Below are positions 15,859 to 24,122 of a stretch of DNA of 39,002 nt, in pieces. The position numbers and the translations under genes were made by a program. This stretch comes from an uncultured Spartobacteria bacterium (lineage in GTDB: Bacteria > Verrucomicrobiota > Verrucomicrobiia > Chthoniobacterales > Chthoniobacteraceae): positions 1 to 39,002 of the forward strand of contig CAIWVL010000135.1 of the NCBI GenBank assembly GCA_903916085.1, written 5' to 3'. Each line of letters opens with the position of its first letter. Position 1 is the stretch's first letter. Below the pieces are notes generated by a model. That model made no database searches. It had not been told where the DNA came from and was given only the letters and a program-made list of their open reading frames with translations.

Positions 15859-16018
15859 AGCATTTTCTTAAAAATTCCGCACCGCCCTCAACGTCCCAGT
15901 TGGCAGTCCGGCGAGAAATGACCGATGCAGGGCGGACCTCCTGAGCCCAACGGGGCTTCAGAAGCGAACCGATCCGGCACTTATCACCGAACCACCTACT
16001 GGCCAACCTCTCGACTTC

Positions 16019-16771
16019 TTACAGTCCCGTGGGATGGTCAATGAACTCCCAAGGCACCCCGAACCGCTCCGAAAGATGTGCGGCAAGCGCCTTCACACCA
16101 AAGGTTTCAGTCGCGTAATGCCCGCCATAAACCAAGTTCACCTCGAGTTCCTCCGCCAACGTGTAACTCCAATGCGGCCCCTCACCGGTGATGAACGTAT
16201 CTACCCCTGCAGCAGCCGCGCGGGCCACCTCGGAGCCTGCGCCGCCGGTCACGACGCCAACACGTTTGGGATGCGCAGGCCCAGCGGCGCACACATGGAC
16301 GGGAGAACCGAGCGCACCCTTAAGGCGCTCCAAAAGTTCGTCGCGAGAATCGGTACATTTACCCACAAGGCCGGCGGGCTGGCCTTTCATCGGTAGAAAC
16401 GGCTCCAACTCGCTTAGCCCCAGTGCTTTTGCGAGAAGAACGTTATTTCCCACAACAGGATGCACATCCAGAGGCAAGTGGGCGCTGTACACGGCTAGAT
16501 TGCCGAGAACCGCGCCACGCACCTTGCGGTACATGGCACCGGTAAGTGGCGTGGTATTCCAGAACAAACCGTGATGGACGAGAAGCAGGTCGATCCGACG
16601 ATCGACAGCGGCGGCGAGGACGGCCTCACAGGCATCCACGGCGGCTCCGAGGCGCAAGACACTACCATTGTTCTCGACCTGCAACCCGTTGTAGGCCTGC
16701 GGGTAATCGTGAATAGCACCGAGGGCGAGGTAGTCGGTGAGGTAGGAAGTAATTTGCTGAAGCGGCACCAT
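16019..16771 (-). CDS. Nif3-like dinuclear metal centre hexameric protein
   Basis: 250 aa, the length of single-domain Nif3/YbgI/DUF34 proteins, whose biochemical role is still debated. The metal ligands are visible: His66-His67 in LLLVHHGLFW, His98 and Asp102 in YSAHLPLDVH, and His218 and Glu222 in GGHYATETFG. TGGAGSEVARAAAAGVDTFI and TGEGPHW are further family signatures. It starts at the ATG at 16771. It lies upstream of, and in the same direction as, the sulfur cluster, but 278 bp and a separate promoter intervene, so a functional link is not implied. Confidence 0.92.
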   Translation of the reverse strand: MVPLQQITSYLTDYLALGAIHDYPQAYNGLQVENNGSVLRLGAAVDACEAVLAAAVDRRIDLLLVHHGLFWNTTPLTGAMYRKVRGAVLGNLAVYSAHLPLDVHPVVGNNVLLAKALGLSELEPFLPMKGQPAGLVGKCTDSRDELLERLKGALGSPVHVCAAGPAHPKRVGVVTGGAGSEVARAAAAGVDTFITGEGPHWSYTLAEELEVNLVYGGHYATETFGVKALAAHLSERFGVPWEFIDHPTGL

Positions 16772-16831
16772 ACCATTAAGTATAGCACGCCCATAGCGCG
16801 TTCTACATCGCGGGCCGTCGGGGGCGAGAAT

Positions 16832-17218
16832 TCAAGCGCGGAGCCGGAGCCCCTCCACTCGATCAAAGTGTGAGTCTAGCGTTGCGAGCTGCCATCCGTG
16901 TTCGATCGCCTGCGCCGCGATCCAAACATCGTTTTCTGGAATGGGCGAACCGTCTTTCGCAAGGGCGCGCCTCACCCTAGCGTACACTCTGGAAGTTTGT
17001 GCCGTGAGATGGAGCAGCTCTACGTTCCCAAGAAAATCATCCAGCGCGGCCCTTTGGGCCGTCGGCCGTGAGGAGTTTTCAACACCAAACTCCAGTTCCC
17101 CTAACGCTATCAACGGCAACCACAACCGCTCTGTCTCCTCCATTAGCTCAAGAATGCCGTAGACGCCTCTGAACAACGCAACAACTGCGGAGGTGTCCAA
17201 GACCAGATCACGAATCAT
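16832..17218 (-). CDS. VapC-type PIN-domain toxin
   Basis: 128-aa PIN-domain ribonuclease, normal VapC length, starting at the ATG at 17218 (MIRDLVLDTSAVVALFRGVY). Its acidic residues are in place: Asp8 (LDTSA), Glu41 (ALGELEFGV), Asp97 (PENDVWIAA) and Asp115 (LATLDSHF). The start codon overlaps the end of the upstream small gene by 11 bp, the usual translational coupling of antitoxin and toxin. VapC proteins cut tRNA or rRNA when freed from antitoxin; the target here is unknown. The open frame extends 18 codons further upstream, but those belong to the antitoxin region. Confidence 0.88.
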   Translation of the reverse strand: MIRDLVLDTSAVVALFRGVYGILELMEETERLWLPLIALGELEFGVENSSRPTAQRAALDDFLGNVELLHLTAQTSRVYARVRRALAKDGSPIPENDVWIAAQAIEHGWQLATLDSHFDRVEGLRLRA

Positions 17219-17426
17219 GCGAATGTACCGGTTCGAAGTTGTCCGCAATGATGCGGGCGAGCTCTTCGACATCTGCCTCAGATAGATGCGCGGCGCTGCG
17301 CCTCAAAGTGGCACCTCGCACTCCCCCGGAATCATGCTTAAGCCGTTGCATCAAGGCGGCCGCAGCTTCCAATTTCGGAGCCGGAAGTGCCTTGAGCTCT
17401 TCGACTAGCATTTCAAGCGTGCTCAT
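17208..17426 (-). CDS. VapB-like antitoxin
   Basis: 72 aa, directly upstream of the PIN-domain gene and overlapping its start by 11 bp. It is Leu/Ala/Glu-rich and helical (MSTLEMLVEELKALPAPKLE, then AAAALMQRLKHDSG). The C-terminal half (LSEADVEELARIIADNFEPV) probably wraps the toxin. It does not show an obvious AbrB, RHH or Phd DNA-binding motif, so the antitoxin class is open; position and size make the assignment. Confidence 0.7.
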   Translation of the reverse strand: MSTLEMLVEELKALPAPKLEAAAALMQRLKHDSGGVRGATLRRSAAHLSEADVEELARIIADNFEPVHSHDS

Positions 17427-17615
17427 GGCGAGACGCTACTCGCACGGATAGGGGCGCGCAAGAGTTGGCATCCATGTTTTGGCCGGGCACCTCACATTCG
17501 ACAGCAGACCGTTGAATTTCCACCCATCCCCACCACGCCTCGTTGTACAACGTGATCGAGGTATTTCGAGATTGGCACCGTCCCGAAATTCGCCTCATCA
17601 AAAAAGCCCTCCAGA

Positions 17616-18977
17616 ATGAAATCAGCCCTTTCCCCCTCCACTGTTGCTCGCCTTTCATTGAGACGCTCATGGCGCGCAGCATCGCTTTGTCTGCCGCTGT
17701 TTTTTCCACAGCAATCGGCCGTGCACGCAGCTGACGCGACTGATCCTTTCGCGAAGTACCTTGATGGAAAGGCGCCGCAGATTCTTCGCGAAATTACGCC
17801 TGTGCCTGAGGACATTACAGTGCGCCGCGTGTTGTTTCGCATCCGCGACAAGAATGAAGCCTATGCCGTCATCGCCACGCCAAAGACGCCGGGCAAGCAT
17901 CCGGGCATTTTGATTTTGCACGGTTCCGGTGGCAATGCGGAGGAAGAGAAGGCAATGGCATGGGCGCAGCGCGGCTACATCGCAGTGGCACCGGACATGC
18001 CCGGCCTCTACAGTCCGCTCACGCGTGGCGAACTGCCGATGTCAAAAGGTTATGCCGACGGTCGTTACACGATGCAGCCGGATACGACCAAGAGCGTTAT
18101 TTTCGACGGCATGCTTGCCGCCATGAAGGCACTGGATCTGTTACGCGCGCAGCCCAACGTCGATACTGAGAACATCGGTGTCTGCGGCTTGTCGTGGGGC
18201 GGGACGATGGCGACGATGGTTTGCGGCCTTGCGGGGGACAAAGTGAAGGCCGGTTTTGCTATCTACGGCTGTGGTTTTTTTGACAAAGGCAACTGGCTCG
18301 GCGGCAAACCCGCCCCAAACGCCAAGTCCGGGAGCATTGCGCAAAACATGACCCCAGAAGAACGCGAGCGTTGGCTACAGGACCTTGATCCCGGTCGCCG
18401 CGCGCCAAACATGAAAGCCGCGTTTTTCCACGCCGCAGCCGCGAATGATTTCTTTGGCTGGCCTGAGGCAGCGCAAGCCACATTTGATGCGATACCCGGC
18501 GAGAAAAACCATGTGTATTCGCCGAACAGCAATCACAAGATCCTCGTCCCCGGGGGCACTGGCTTTGAAGGATTCAAGCCAGAGCCCGGAGCGAAGCAGC
18601 TCAGTGGCAGCCGCGCCAGCTGGCTCGCCATGGAGGTGCCTTACTTTGAGTACTACCTCAAAGGCCTTGGCAAACCCTTCCCAAAGGTTACCGCACAAAA
18701 GACGGCGGACGTGCACCTTGTACGCTTCAGCGTTCTTGCACCTATTCCATTGATCAAGGCAGAAGTCTATTGGGCAAAGGCATTTCCTGCCGGTGTTGAA
18801 AACGATCCTGAACTATTGCGTAAAGCCGAACTCGAGCGCGAATGGATCGCGGCACCTGCGACAAAAATAGGCGAATCGTACGAGACACAGTTGCCGCCCG
18901 AAGCCGCCGTATGGTTCGCGCTCGTCTCCGATGAACGGCCCGTAACGGTCTCGAGTGACCTAGTTCGACTCCCTTGA
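17616..18977 (+). CDS. Exported alpha/beta hydrolase (dienelactone hydrolase/acetyl-esterase-like)
   Basis: 453 aa. The alpha/beta-hydrolase core has the oxyanion segment ILILHGSGGNAEEE, nucleophile Ser193 in CGLSWGGTM, and likely acid and base at Asp278 (AANDFFGW) and His307 (PNSNHKIL). The C-terminal 100 residues form an extra beta-rich domain, as in carbohydrate- or antibiotic-ester hydrolases; substrate unknown. The N-terminus to about residue 38 (LCLPLFFPQQSAVHA, then AD) can serve as a signal peptide but is unusually Arg-rich. In the next frame MARSIALSAAVFSTAIGRA (from 17669) also reads as a signal peptide, so a one-base indel near 17720 is possible. Divergent from the VapBC-type pair. 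Confidence 0.8.
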   Translation: MKSALSPSTVARLSLRRSWRAASLCLPLFFPQQSAVHAADATDPFAKYLDGKAPQILREITPVPEDITVRRVLFRIRDKNEAYAVIATPKTPGKHPGILILHGSGGNAEEEKAMAWAQRGYIAVAPDMPGLYSPLTRGELPMSKGYADGRYTMQPDTTKSVIFDGMLAAMKALDLLRAQPNVDTENIGVCGLSWGGTMATMVCGLAGDKVKAGFAIYGCGFFDKGNWLGGKPAPNAKSGSIAQNMTPEERERWLQDLDPGRRAPNMKAAFFHAAAANDFFGWPEAAQATFDAIPGEKNHVYSPNSNHKILVPGGTGFEGFKPEPGAKQLSGSRASWLAMEVPYFEYYLKGLGKPFPKVTAQKTADVHLVRFSVLAPIPLIKAEVYWAKAFPAGVENDPELLRKAELEREWIAAPATKIGESYETQLPPEAAVWFALVSDERPVTVSSDLVRLP

Positions 18978-19116
18978 GAGACAGAGCCTCACTTGTCGGC
19001 CTAACGCATGCATCGTTAGCAAAAGATTAAAGAACCTAAAACGGCGGCGCTGTGCTCCGCCAAAATTGTGTCGGGTGAAAGCATTTGTGAAGACACCACA
19101 AGCAAGAACCGTGACA

Positions 19117-19932
19117 TCAGCGGAATGGCGGCTTCTTACGTCTCAAAAAATGTGCAAACGGATGCCACAGCTGGCCAAAATACCCCTTTGGAACCGGCTC
19201 GGTAGCACCAAAGTTCTGTGGCATCCGGTCGCGCGGCATGTAGTAAGTTCCGAAAAGAACATCCCAGAGAGGCAGCAGTCCCGCAAAGTTTTTGTCAATT
19301 GCTTCGGGATCCTTTGAATGATGCCATCGATGGAAAACAGGCGTCGCAATTAGGGAACGTAAAGGGCCAAAATCCCAATTAACATCAGCATGGAGGAAGA
19401 TTGCATAAAAGGTGAAGAAAACGGTAGTTCCAGCAGTGGTGTAAGGATCAAAGCCCAAGAGAAGAACGGGCACCGTCTGAGCGATCTTATCAACGACATC
19501 ATTAATTGGATGCACCCGTACGCTTGAGAGCCAGTCAAGATCCTGAGAACTATGGTGTACTGCATGAAAAGGCCACCATCCGCCGGTATGAAAGAGTCGG
19601 TGGATCCAGTAGCCAGAGAAGTCTACCAAGAGATAAATCTCCAAGGCCTGGAGCCAACGAGGCTGATTCAACACCGGGCCGCATCCGTGATACATTGAAG
19701 CTCGTACTTCTTCAGGTGTTGTTACATGAAAGGCAAACAGCACAATAAAAGGAACAACCAATAGAGCTTTCGTAAATAATTTAACGAAATTGGCTGTAAA
19801 AAAGTACACTGTATCAACCCCGACGCCGGACCGCAGGACGAAGGCCCTCCTTCGATTCCCAAGGATTCGTTCGCAGAGATAAAAGATCAGCCCTAAAGCC
19901 ATGAAAGCGATCAGCGTTTTTGTAAAATTCAC
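19117..19932 (-). CDS. Sterol desaturase/fatty acid hydroxylase superfamily membrane protein
   Basis: Integral membrane di-iron oxygenase family, 271 aa from the GTG at 19932 (VNFTKTLIAFMALGLIFYLC). The open frame runs further upstream to 20130, but that part overlaps the divergent isomerase gene and is not family-like. All three histidine boxes are present: HRLFH (111-115), HAVHH (123-127) and HRWHH (201-205), with an extra His181 in FLHADVNWDFGP. Hydrophobic segments lie at about 5-20, 42-70, 97-110 and 155-180. Members hydroxylate or desaturate lipids; the substrate here is unknown. Confidence 0.85.
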   Translation of the reverse strand: MNFTKTLIAFMALGLIFYLCERILGNRRRAFVLRSGVGVDTVYFFTANFVKLFTKALLVVPFIVLFAFHVTTPEEVRASMYHGCGPVLNQPRWLQALEIYLLVDFSGYWIHRLFHTGGWWPFHAVHHSSQDLDWLSSVRVHPINDVVDKIAQTVPVLLLGFDPYTTAGTTVFFTFYAIFLHADVNWDFGPLRSLIATPVFHRWHHSKDPEAIDKNFAGLLPLWDVLFGTYYMPRDRMPQNFGATEPVPKGYFGQLWHPFAHFLRRKKPPFR

Positions 19933-20078
19933 AATGATACGGCGTTGAGATTTTTGTGTGGATAAGTCAGCGTGCCAGATCGTCTGCTCATAAGCCACGC
20001 AATACAAACCGTGTTCTCCAACCGCCCGCTCAGCGTTTTCTTGCGGAGAACGCGGTGGCCCGTCTAGGCTTTTGGCCC

Positions 20079-21110
20079 ATGGCACATAGCGTCTATCATC
20101 CCTCCATCGAAGGCGCCCAGCATGGCGCAAAGTCCCTTGGCGAATTCCTCAAGTACGCCAAAGCTTCCGGCGCTGCGGGCGCGCAGCCGAGCAACTACAT
20201 GCTCCAGGAAGGCAACGGCTTCAAATCCGCCAAGGACATCGTTTCCACTTTTGCCGAGAACGGCCTCCGACTCGACGGCGTGTCCGGGCACTGCCCGATC
20301 TGGGTGCACACGACGGCGTGGACAGGTTCACCCACGATTCGTCCATTCATTCCTGAAGACATCGCCAAGAAATCCCCGGCTGAAATTGAAGCTTGGGCCG
20401 AGGGTTATGTGCTTCGGTTGCTGGATTTACTGGCAGAATTAAACGTCAAAATCTTCCCCATGTTTTGGGGCGTCGCATTCGGCTTTGAACTCGCAAGCGG
20501 TTATCCTTGGGGCTTTTGGGCAGGACCTGGTTACGACCTGATCAAGGAAGGTCAGGAGCGTTTTGTCACCAAGACAGCCAAGATCCGCAACCACGCCCGC
20601 TCGCTCGGGATCAAGCTTTGCCACGAAATTCATCCAGGCACGGCGGCGGCGACTGCGGACGAGTTTCTATCACTGGTGTCCATCTGCGATGGGGATGAGT
20701 CCCTGGCAGTGAACGCGGATCCTTCGCATTGCTGGGAAGGCGAATCCTTTGAAAGCCGGTTCCTCAAAGTTGGCGAACGCGTGTACGCCTGCCACATCAA
20801 GAACCACACAGTCCGCCCCGGACTGCCTGTACGCTCGATGGAACCAAACTGGTCCAAGCGTGCCATGCAGTTCACAGACTTAGCGACCGGCGACTTGAAC
20901 ATGCAGCGTTACGCTGAGTTGATGCTGCAAATCGGTTATCCCCACCGGTACTGCAAGCTCACAGGCGCGCAGTCAGCGCCGCTCGTCGTGGAAGCCGAAA
21001 GCGCTCACAAGGATCTCGACTACACAAGCGCCGACGGAATCCGGTATGTGCGCGACCACTTCGCATGGCCAGCAGCAGCAGGCTCGTTCGAAGACGGTAT
21101 GGGCGCGTAG
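20079..21110 (+). CDS. Sugar phosphate isomerase/epimerase-type TIM-barrel protein
   Basis: 343 aa from the ATG at 20079 (MAHSVYHPSIEGAQHGAKSL); upstream codons in the open frame look non-coding and antisense to the divergent membrane-protein gene. The fold is the xylose-isomerase-like (AP endonuclease 2) TIM barrel, with probable metal ligands Glu183 (LCHEIHPGT), Asp214 and His217 (NADPSHCW), and His239 (YACHIKNHT). Such proteins act on sugars or inositols; the reaction cannot be assigned. A long hairpin follows its stop codon, so it is probably a single-gene unit. Confidence 0.85.
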   Translation: MAHSVYHPSIEGAQHGAKSLGEFLKYAKASGAAGAQPSNYMLQEGNGFKSAKDIVSTFAENGLRLDGVSGHCPIWVHTTAWTGSPTIRPFIPEDIAKKSPAEIEAWAEGYVLRLLDLLAELNVKIFPMFWGVAFGFELASGYPWGFWAGPGYDLIKEGQERFVTKTAKIRNHARSLGIKLCHEIHPGTAAATADEFLSLVSICDGDESLAVNADPSHCWEGESFESRFLKVGERVYACHIKNHTVRPGLPVRSMEPNWSKRAMQFTDLATGDLNMQRYAELMLQIGYPHRYCKLTGAQSAPLVVEAESAHKDLDYTSADGIRYVRDHFAWPAAAGSFEDGMGA

Positions 21111-21137
21111 TGCCCTGAAGAGGCAAGATCGACAACA

Positions 21138-21183
21138 GTCCCGGAGGGCGTGCGTCGCACACCTCTGGGACCAAGTGCTTTTC
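21138..21183 (+). terminator. Hairpin terminator after the sugar isomerase-like gene
   Basis: A 10-bp stem with one G-U pair (GTCCCGGAGG at 21138-21147, CCTCTGGGAC at 21162-21171), with an inner GTGC/GCAC hairpin in the loop, is followed by CAAGTGCTTTT. It begins 28 bp after the stop codon. The U-run is short and delayed. Confidence 0.5.
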
Positions 21184-21228
21184 GCATTCACACCGCTTAC
21201 AACATGGGACAGCGTTGCTTAGTTGCCA

Positions 21229-21492
21229 ATGTTGCGTAAATTTGGAGGAGTGAATGACACTAGCCTCCAGGCCGATGCAGTGAGGGTGAAAGTGCTGCAA
21301 AAAATGTCGCCTGCACGCAGGTTTTCCATGGCCACGGGATGGAGTACCTCCATGCGAGAAATGATCCGGGCTGCCCTAAAAAAGCAGTTTAGCGAGAAAC
21401 CAGAAGGATTCCGGAACCGCCTCCTCGCCGAGCGCTGGCTAGGACCCGAGTTAGCTTCGAAAGTGTACGGCCCTCGCGATACTCATGGATGA
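21229..21492 (+). CDS. Small partner protein of the nucleotidyltransferase-like gene
   Basis: About 87 aa from the ATG at 21229; alternative starts are TTG 21223 and GTG 21250, and the GGAGG at 21244 sits only 1 nt before the GTG, too close to decide. Mostly helical: LQADAVRVKVLQKMSPARRF and MREMIRAALKKQFSEKPEGF, then LLAERWLGPELASKVYG. It overlaps the downstream gene by 8 bp, indicating translational coupling. I associate this pattern with short proteins paired with DUF6036/AbiEii-type nucleotidyltransferases, possibly antitoxins; that role is inference. Confidence 0.65.
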   Translation: MLRKFGGVNDTSLQADAVRVKVLQKMSPARRFSMATGWSTSMREMIRAALKKQFSEKPEGFRNRLLAERWLGPELASKVYGPRDTHG

Positions 21493-22063
21493 GAACCTGA
21501 CGGTCACCCTCACAATTGCAGGGATTCTGGACAACCTTGGCGTGCGTTGGTTTCTTGGAGGATCGCTTGCAAGCTCAGTCCATGGCATTCCCCGGGCAAC
21601 GCTCGATGCGGACATTATCGCGGATTTGAAGACCGTTCATGTGCAGCCTTTTGTAGCAATCCTAGGAGATGATTGGTACGTAGAGGAACAGTCAATCCGA
21701 CAAGCCATAAATGATCGTAGCTCCTTTAATTTGATCCACTTTGCAACCGCAATGAAGGTGGACGTATTTCTGCCAAAACTACGCCGTTTTGACGGCCGGC
21801 AGTTTAGCCGAGCGAAACGAACACCAATCGCGGAATGGAGTGAGGTCGAAATTCCGGTCTGTTCACCAGAGGACATCATTACAGCAAAACTTGAGTGGTA
21901 TCGCGCAGGAGGACAATCTTCCGAACGACAGTGGGGAGATATCGTTGGCGTGCTGAGGGTAAACGCAACGCAACTTGACTTCGAATATATGCACTCTAGC
22001 GCCATAGAACTTGGCGTAGTCGACCTACTAGCCAAGGCGTTGAGCCAAACTGGCTTGGATTAG
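21485..22063 (+). CDS. Nucleotidyltransferase-fold protein (DUF6036/AbiEii-like)
   Basis: 192 aa with the minimal nucleotidyltransferase layout: WFLGGSLASSVHGIPRATLD (GG-S motif and helix), then DADIIADL as the paired acidic residues on the next strand. A third acidic site lies in MKVDVFLPK, and SPEDIITAKLEWYRAGGQSS and ERQWGDIVGVL are typical of this group. The full-length form contrasts with the truncated relative at 3351-3590. It is coupled to the small gene upstream (8-bp overlap). It is annotated in many genomes as a possible toxin of abortive-infection type; whether it modifies nucleic acid or is inactive is unknown. A palindromic repeat copy begins 42 bp after its stop. Confidence 0.75.
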   Translation: MDENLTVTLTIAGILDNLGVRWFLGGSLASSVHGIPRATLDADIIADLKTVHVQPFVAILGDDWYVEEQSIRQAINDRSSFNLIHFATAMKVDVFLPKLRRFDGRQFSRAKRTPIAEWSEVEIPVCSPEDIITAKLEWYRAGGQSSERQWGDIVGVLRVNATQLDFEYMHSSAIELGVVDLLAKALSQTGLD

Positions 22064-22105
22064 GTCGCTTTAATGGTGGAAACCTCATTCCGCCGCCACC
22101 AGCAT

Positions 22106-22230
22106 AGACGTAGAGGCGGAGAACGCGGAGCTTTTATAAAAACTGACTTTAAAGGTTATGCAGTAATTCCTCCGCGCTCTCTGCGCCTCCGCGTGCCCTC
22201 TCTTTTTTAAGCTAATTTAGGCATTCTAAG
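22106..22230. repeat. Palindromic element, diverged copy 2
   Basis: Shares long stretches with the element at 3204-3353, including GCGGAGAACGCGGAGCTTTT and CTCCGCGCTCTCTGCGCCTC, and the tail CTAATTTAGGC. The right terminal repeat is degenerate (TTTAGGCATTCTA) and the left one is missing or replaced. As in copy 1 it lies directly beside a nucleotidyltransferase-like gene, here 42 bp downstream, in the opposite orientation relative to that gene. Confidence 0.75.
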
Positions 22231-22254
22231 TACTCCTCCCTCTCTTCAAAGGAG

Positions 22255-24018
22255 TTACATCCGCTCGGGCACTTCGATCCCCAGGAGCCCCAGCCCGGTC
22301 TTCAACATCCGGGCGGAAATCTCGCACAGTTCAAGCCGACTTGCCCGCTGCGCACCCTCGGACTTTAACACGGGGCACGCCTCGTAAAACGCATGGAACG
22401 TGTTCGCCAACTCATACAGATAATTGGCGAGCGTATTGGGCCGATGATCTTCCAGCACCATCGGAAGCACTTCACCAAATTCCAGAAGCCTTTTGCCCAG
22501 AGCAACCTCCGCTGGATGCTCTAGCAACAATGCAGCCCCCAGAATCCGCTCTGAACCGGCCTCAGCCAGCTTCCTGAAAATCGACTGAATCCGTACGTAC
22601 GCGTTCTGAAGATACGGTGCCGTGTTTCCCTGGAAACTCAGCATGCGATCCCACGAAAACGTGTAATCCCCCTGCCTGTGCGGGAGCAAATCTGCATACT
22701 TCACTGCGCCCAAACCGATTACACGGGCGATCTCGCGGCGCTCCGCTTCGGGGAGCGCTGGATTCCGTTCGCTCACCTGAGCAAAAGAGCGTTCTTCTGC
22801 CTCGTCGAGAAGATCCGCCAAGCGAACCGTTTCGCCGGAGCGCGTCTTAAACGGCTTGCCGTCATCTCCTAGAATAGAACCAAACCACACATGCGAAAGA
22901 CGTACGGACGCGGCAGCTTCCGGCATCCAACGCTGGAATACGGAGAACATCTGACGGAAATGCAACTGCTGGCGACCGTCAGTCACGTACACGATTTCAT
23001 CCGGATGCCACGTTTCGAGGCGGTACTGTAAAGTGGCGAGATCGGTAGTGGTGTAGTTCGCAGCGCCATCGCTTTTGAGAACAATGGCTGGGTTATCACG
23101 CCAACCGTCCTTGTCCTTGATGAGAAATGGATCCTGCTCCTGAGGCAGACTGCCATCCGTAAAGACGCACATGGCGCCATCGCTGGCGCGAGCGATCTGT
23201 CGCGCACGCAGTTCTTCCACAACGGGATGCAGCCGCTCGTTGTAAAAACTCTCACCGAGAGTGACGTCGAAACGCACGCCCAGCCGACCGTAGATGGTAT
23301 CAAACTGAGACTGCGAAAGGCGGATCATTTCCCGCCAGAGTCCGAGGTTTTCAGCATCCCCAGACTGGAGCTTAACCAACTCCTGTCGAGCGCTTTCCAG
23401 AACGGTGGCATCCTCCCGACAACGGGCGCTGACGTCCTTGTAAATGCGTTCCATCTCCAGGAGTGGATCGCGCTCCAATGCGGCCCGGTCGAGGACCGTC
23501 TTCCACCCTACAAGAAGCATCCCGAACTGCGTCCCCCAATCGCCGATGTGATTGTCACGCACTACTTTGTGTCCGATAAACTCGGCAATCTTCGCGAGGG
23601 AATCACCCAGAATCGTCGAGCGGATGTGGCCGACGTGCATGGGTTTAGCAACGTTCGGCGAAGAGAAGTCGATCACGATACACTTCGGACGCTCCGGCAC
23701 GGGCACGCCCAAATGCGCGTCCAAGCGTAGCATTTCCACTCGGGCCTGCACCCACTCGGGGCGGAGGCGAAAGTTAAGGAACCCAGCTCCTGCGATTTCC
23801 ACGGAGCTACAGATGTCGTCAACCTTCAGTCTATCAAGAATTTCCAGAGCAACAACGCGAGGATTTTGGCGGCGTTGTTTGGCGAGGAGCATAGCTGCGT
23901 TGGCCTGATAATCGCCAAAGCGTGAGTCAGAGGCGGACGTGATGCGCAGCGGGATATCTCCGGGGTCTTCGACGGCGGCACGTAGACGCTGCTCCAATAA
24001 TGCGGGAATGGTTTCCAT
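22255..24018 (-). CDS. argS: Arginyl-tRNA synthetase
   Basis: Class I aminoacyl-tRNA synthetase charging tRNA-Arg, 587 aa, normal length. Order: Arg-specific N-terminal additional domain (about 1-110), HIGH motif as His128-V-G-His131 in VAKPMHVGHIRSTILGD, and the KMSKS-equivalent region GKPFKTRSGETVRL, which lacks the canonical second Lys as in many ArgRS. The C-terminal DALR anticodon-binding domain contains YLYELANTFHAFYEACPVL and ends LGIEVPERM. It is the last gene in a run of minus-strand genes, 104 bp after the EIIA gene. Confidence 0.96.
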   Translation of the reverse strand: METIPALLEQRLRAAVEDPGDIPLRITSASDSRFGDYQANAAMLLAKQRRQNPRVVALEILDRLKVDDICSSVEIAGAGFLNFRLRPEWVQARVEMLRLDAHLGVPVPERPKCIVIDFSSPNVAKPMHVGHIRSTILGDSLAKIAEFIGHKVVRDNHIGDWGTQFGMLLVGWKTVLDRAALERDPLLEMERIYKDVSARCREDATVLESARQELVKLQSGDAENLGLWREMIRLSQSQFDTIYGRLGVRFDVTLGESFYNERLHPVVEELRARQIARASDGAMCVFTDGSLPQEQDPFLIKDKDGWRDNPAIVLKSDGAANYTTTDLATLQYRLETWHPDEIVYVTDGRQQLHFRQMFSVFQRWMPEAAASVRLSHVWFGSILGDDGKPFKTRSGETVRLADLLDEAEERSFAQVSERNPALPEAERREIARVIGLGAVKYADLLPHRQGDYTFSWDRMLSFQGNTAPYLQNAYVRIQSIFRKLAEAGSERILGAALLLEHPAEVALGKRLLEFGEVLPMVLEDHRPNTLANYLYELANTFHAFYEACPVLKSEGAQRASRLELCEISARMLKTGLGLLGIEVPERM

Positions 24019-24122
24019 GAAAAATCGCTAATTAAAAAAGACGCCGAGAGAAGAATTCGGGCACTGTTGAGTGCAGGCCGAATGTGGCGATCGTAGGAGG
24101 AATCGGGAGAGAAAGGGCAGCG

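Larger units (their letters stand above)
15741..16018. other. 278-bp regulatory gap between the Nif3-like gene and sbp
   Basis: No gene is supported here; a 94-aa frame (15722-16006, minus) overlaps the sbp start and lacks family features. The gap holds the sbp promoter and operator-like palindrome. The upstream half is GC-rich on the minus strand, with possible hairpins around GATAAGTGCCGGATCGGTTC and GAAGCCCCGTTGGGCTC. No known SAM-riboswitch core was recognised. Confidence 0.5.

Noticed and set aside
15722-16006. 94-aa minus-strand frame overlapping the sbp start
   Set aside because: Overlaps the promoter, operator and start of sbp; no family features.
15860-16018. Possible SAM or other sulfur-related riboswitch upstream of sbp
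   Set aside because: Hairpins can be drawn on the minus strand, but no conserved core of a known SAM class was recognised, and the predicted promoter lies downstream of this stretch, so it would not be transcribed with sbp.
19001-19019. Hairpin CTAACG-N7-CGTTAG after the alpha/beta hydrolase gene as a terminator
   Set aside because: The 6-bp stem is AT-rich and has no U-tract on either strand.
19933-20130. N-terminal extension of the sterol-desaturase-family protein
   Set aside because: The added 66 residues are Arg-rich and non-hydrophobic, overlap the divergent isomerase gene start, and are unlike the family; the GTG at 19932 begins directly before the first membrane segment.
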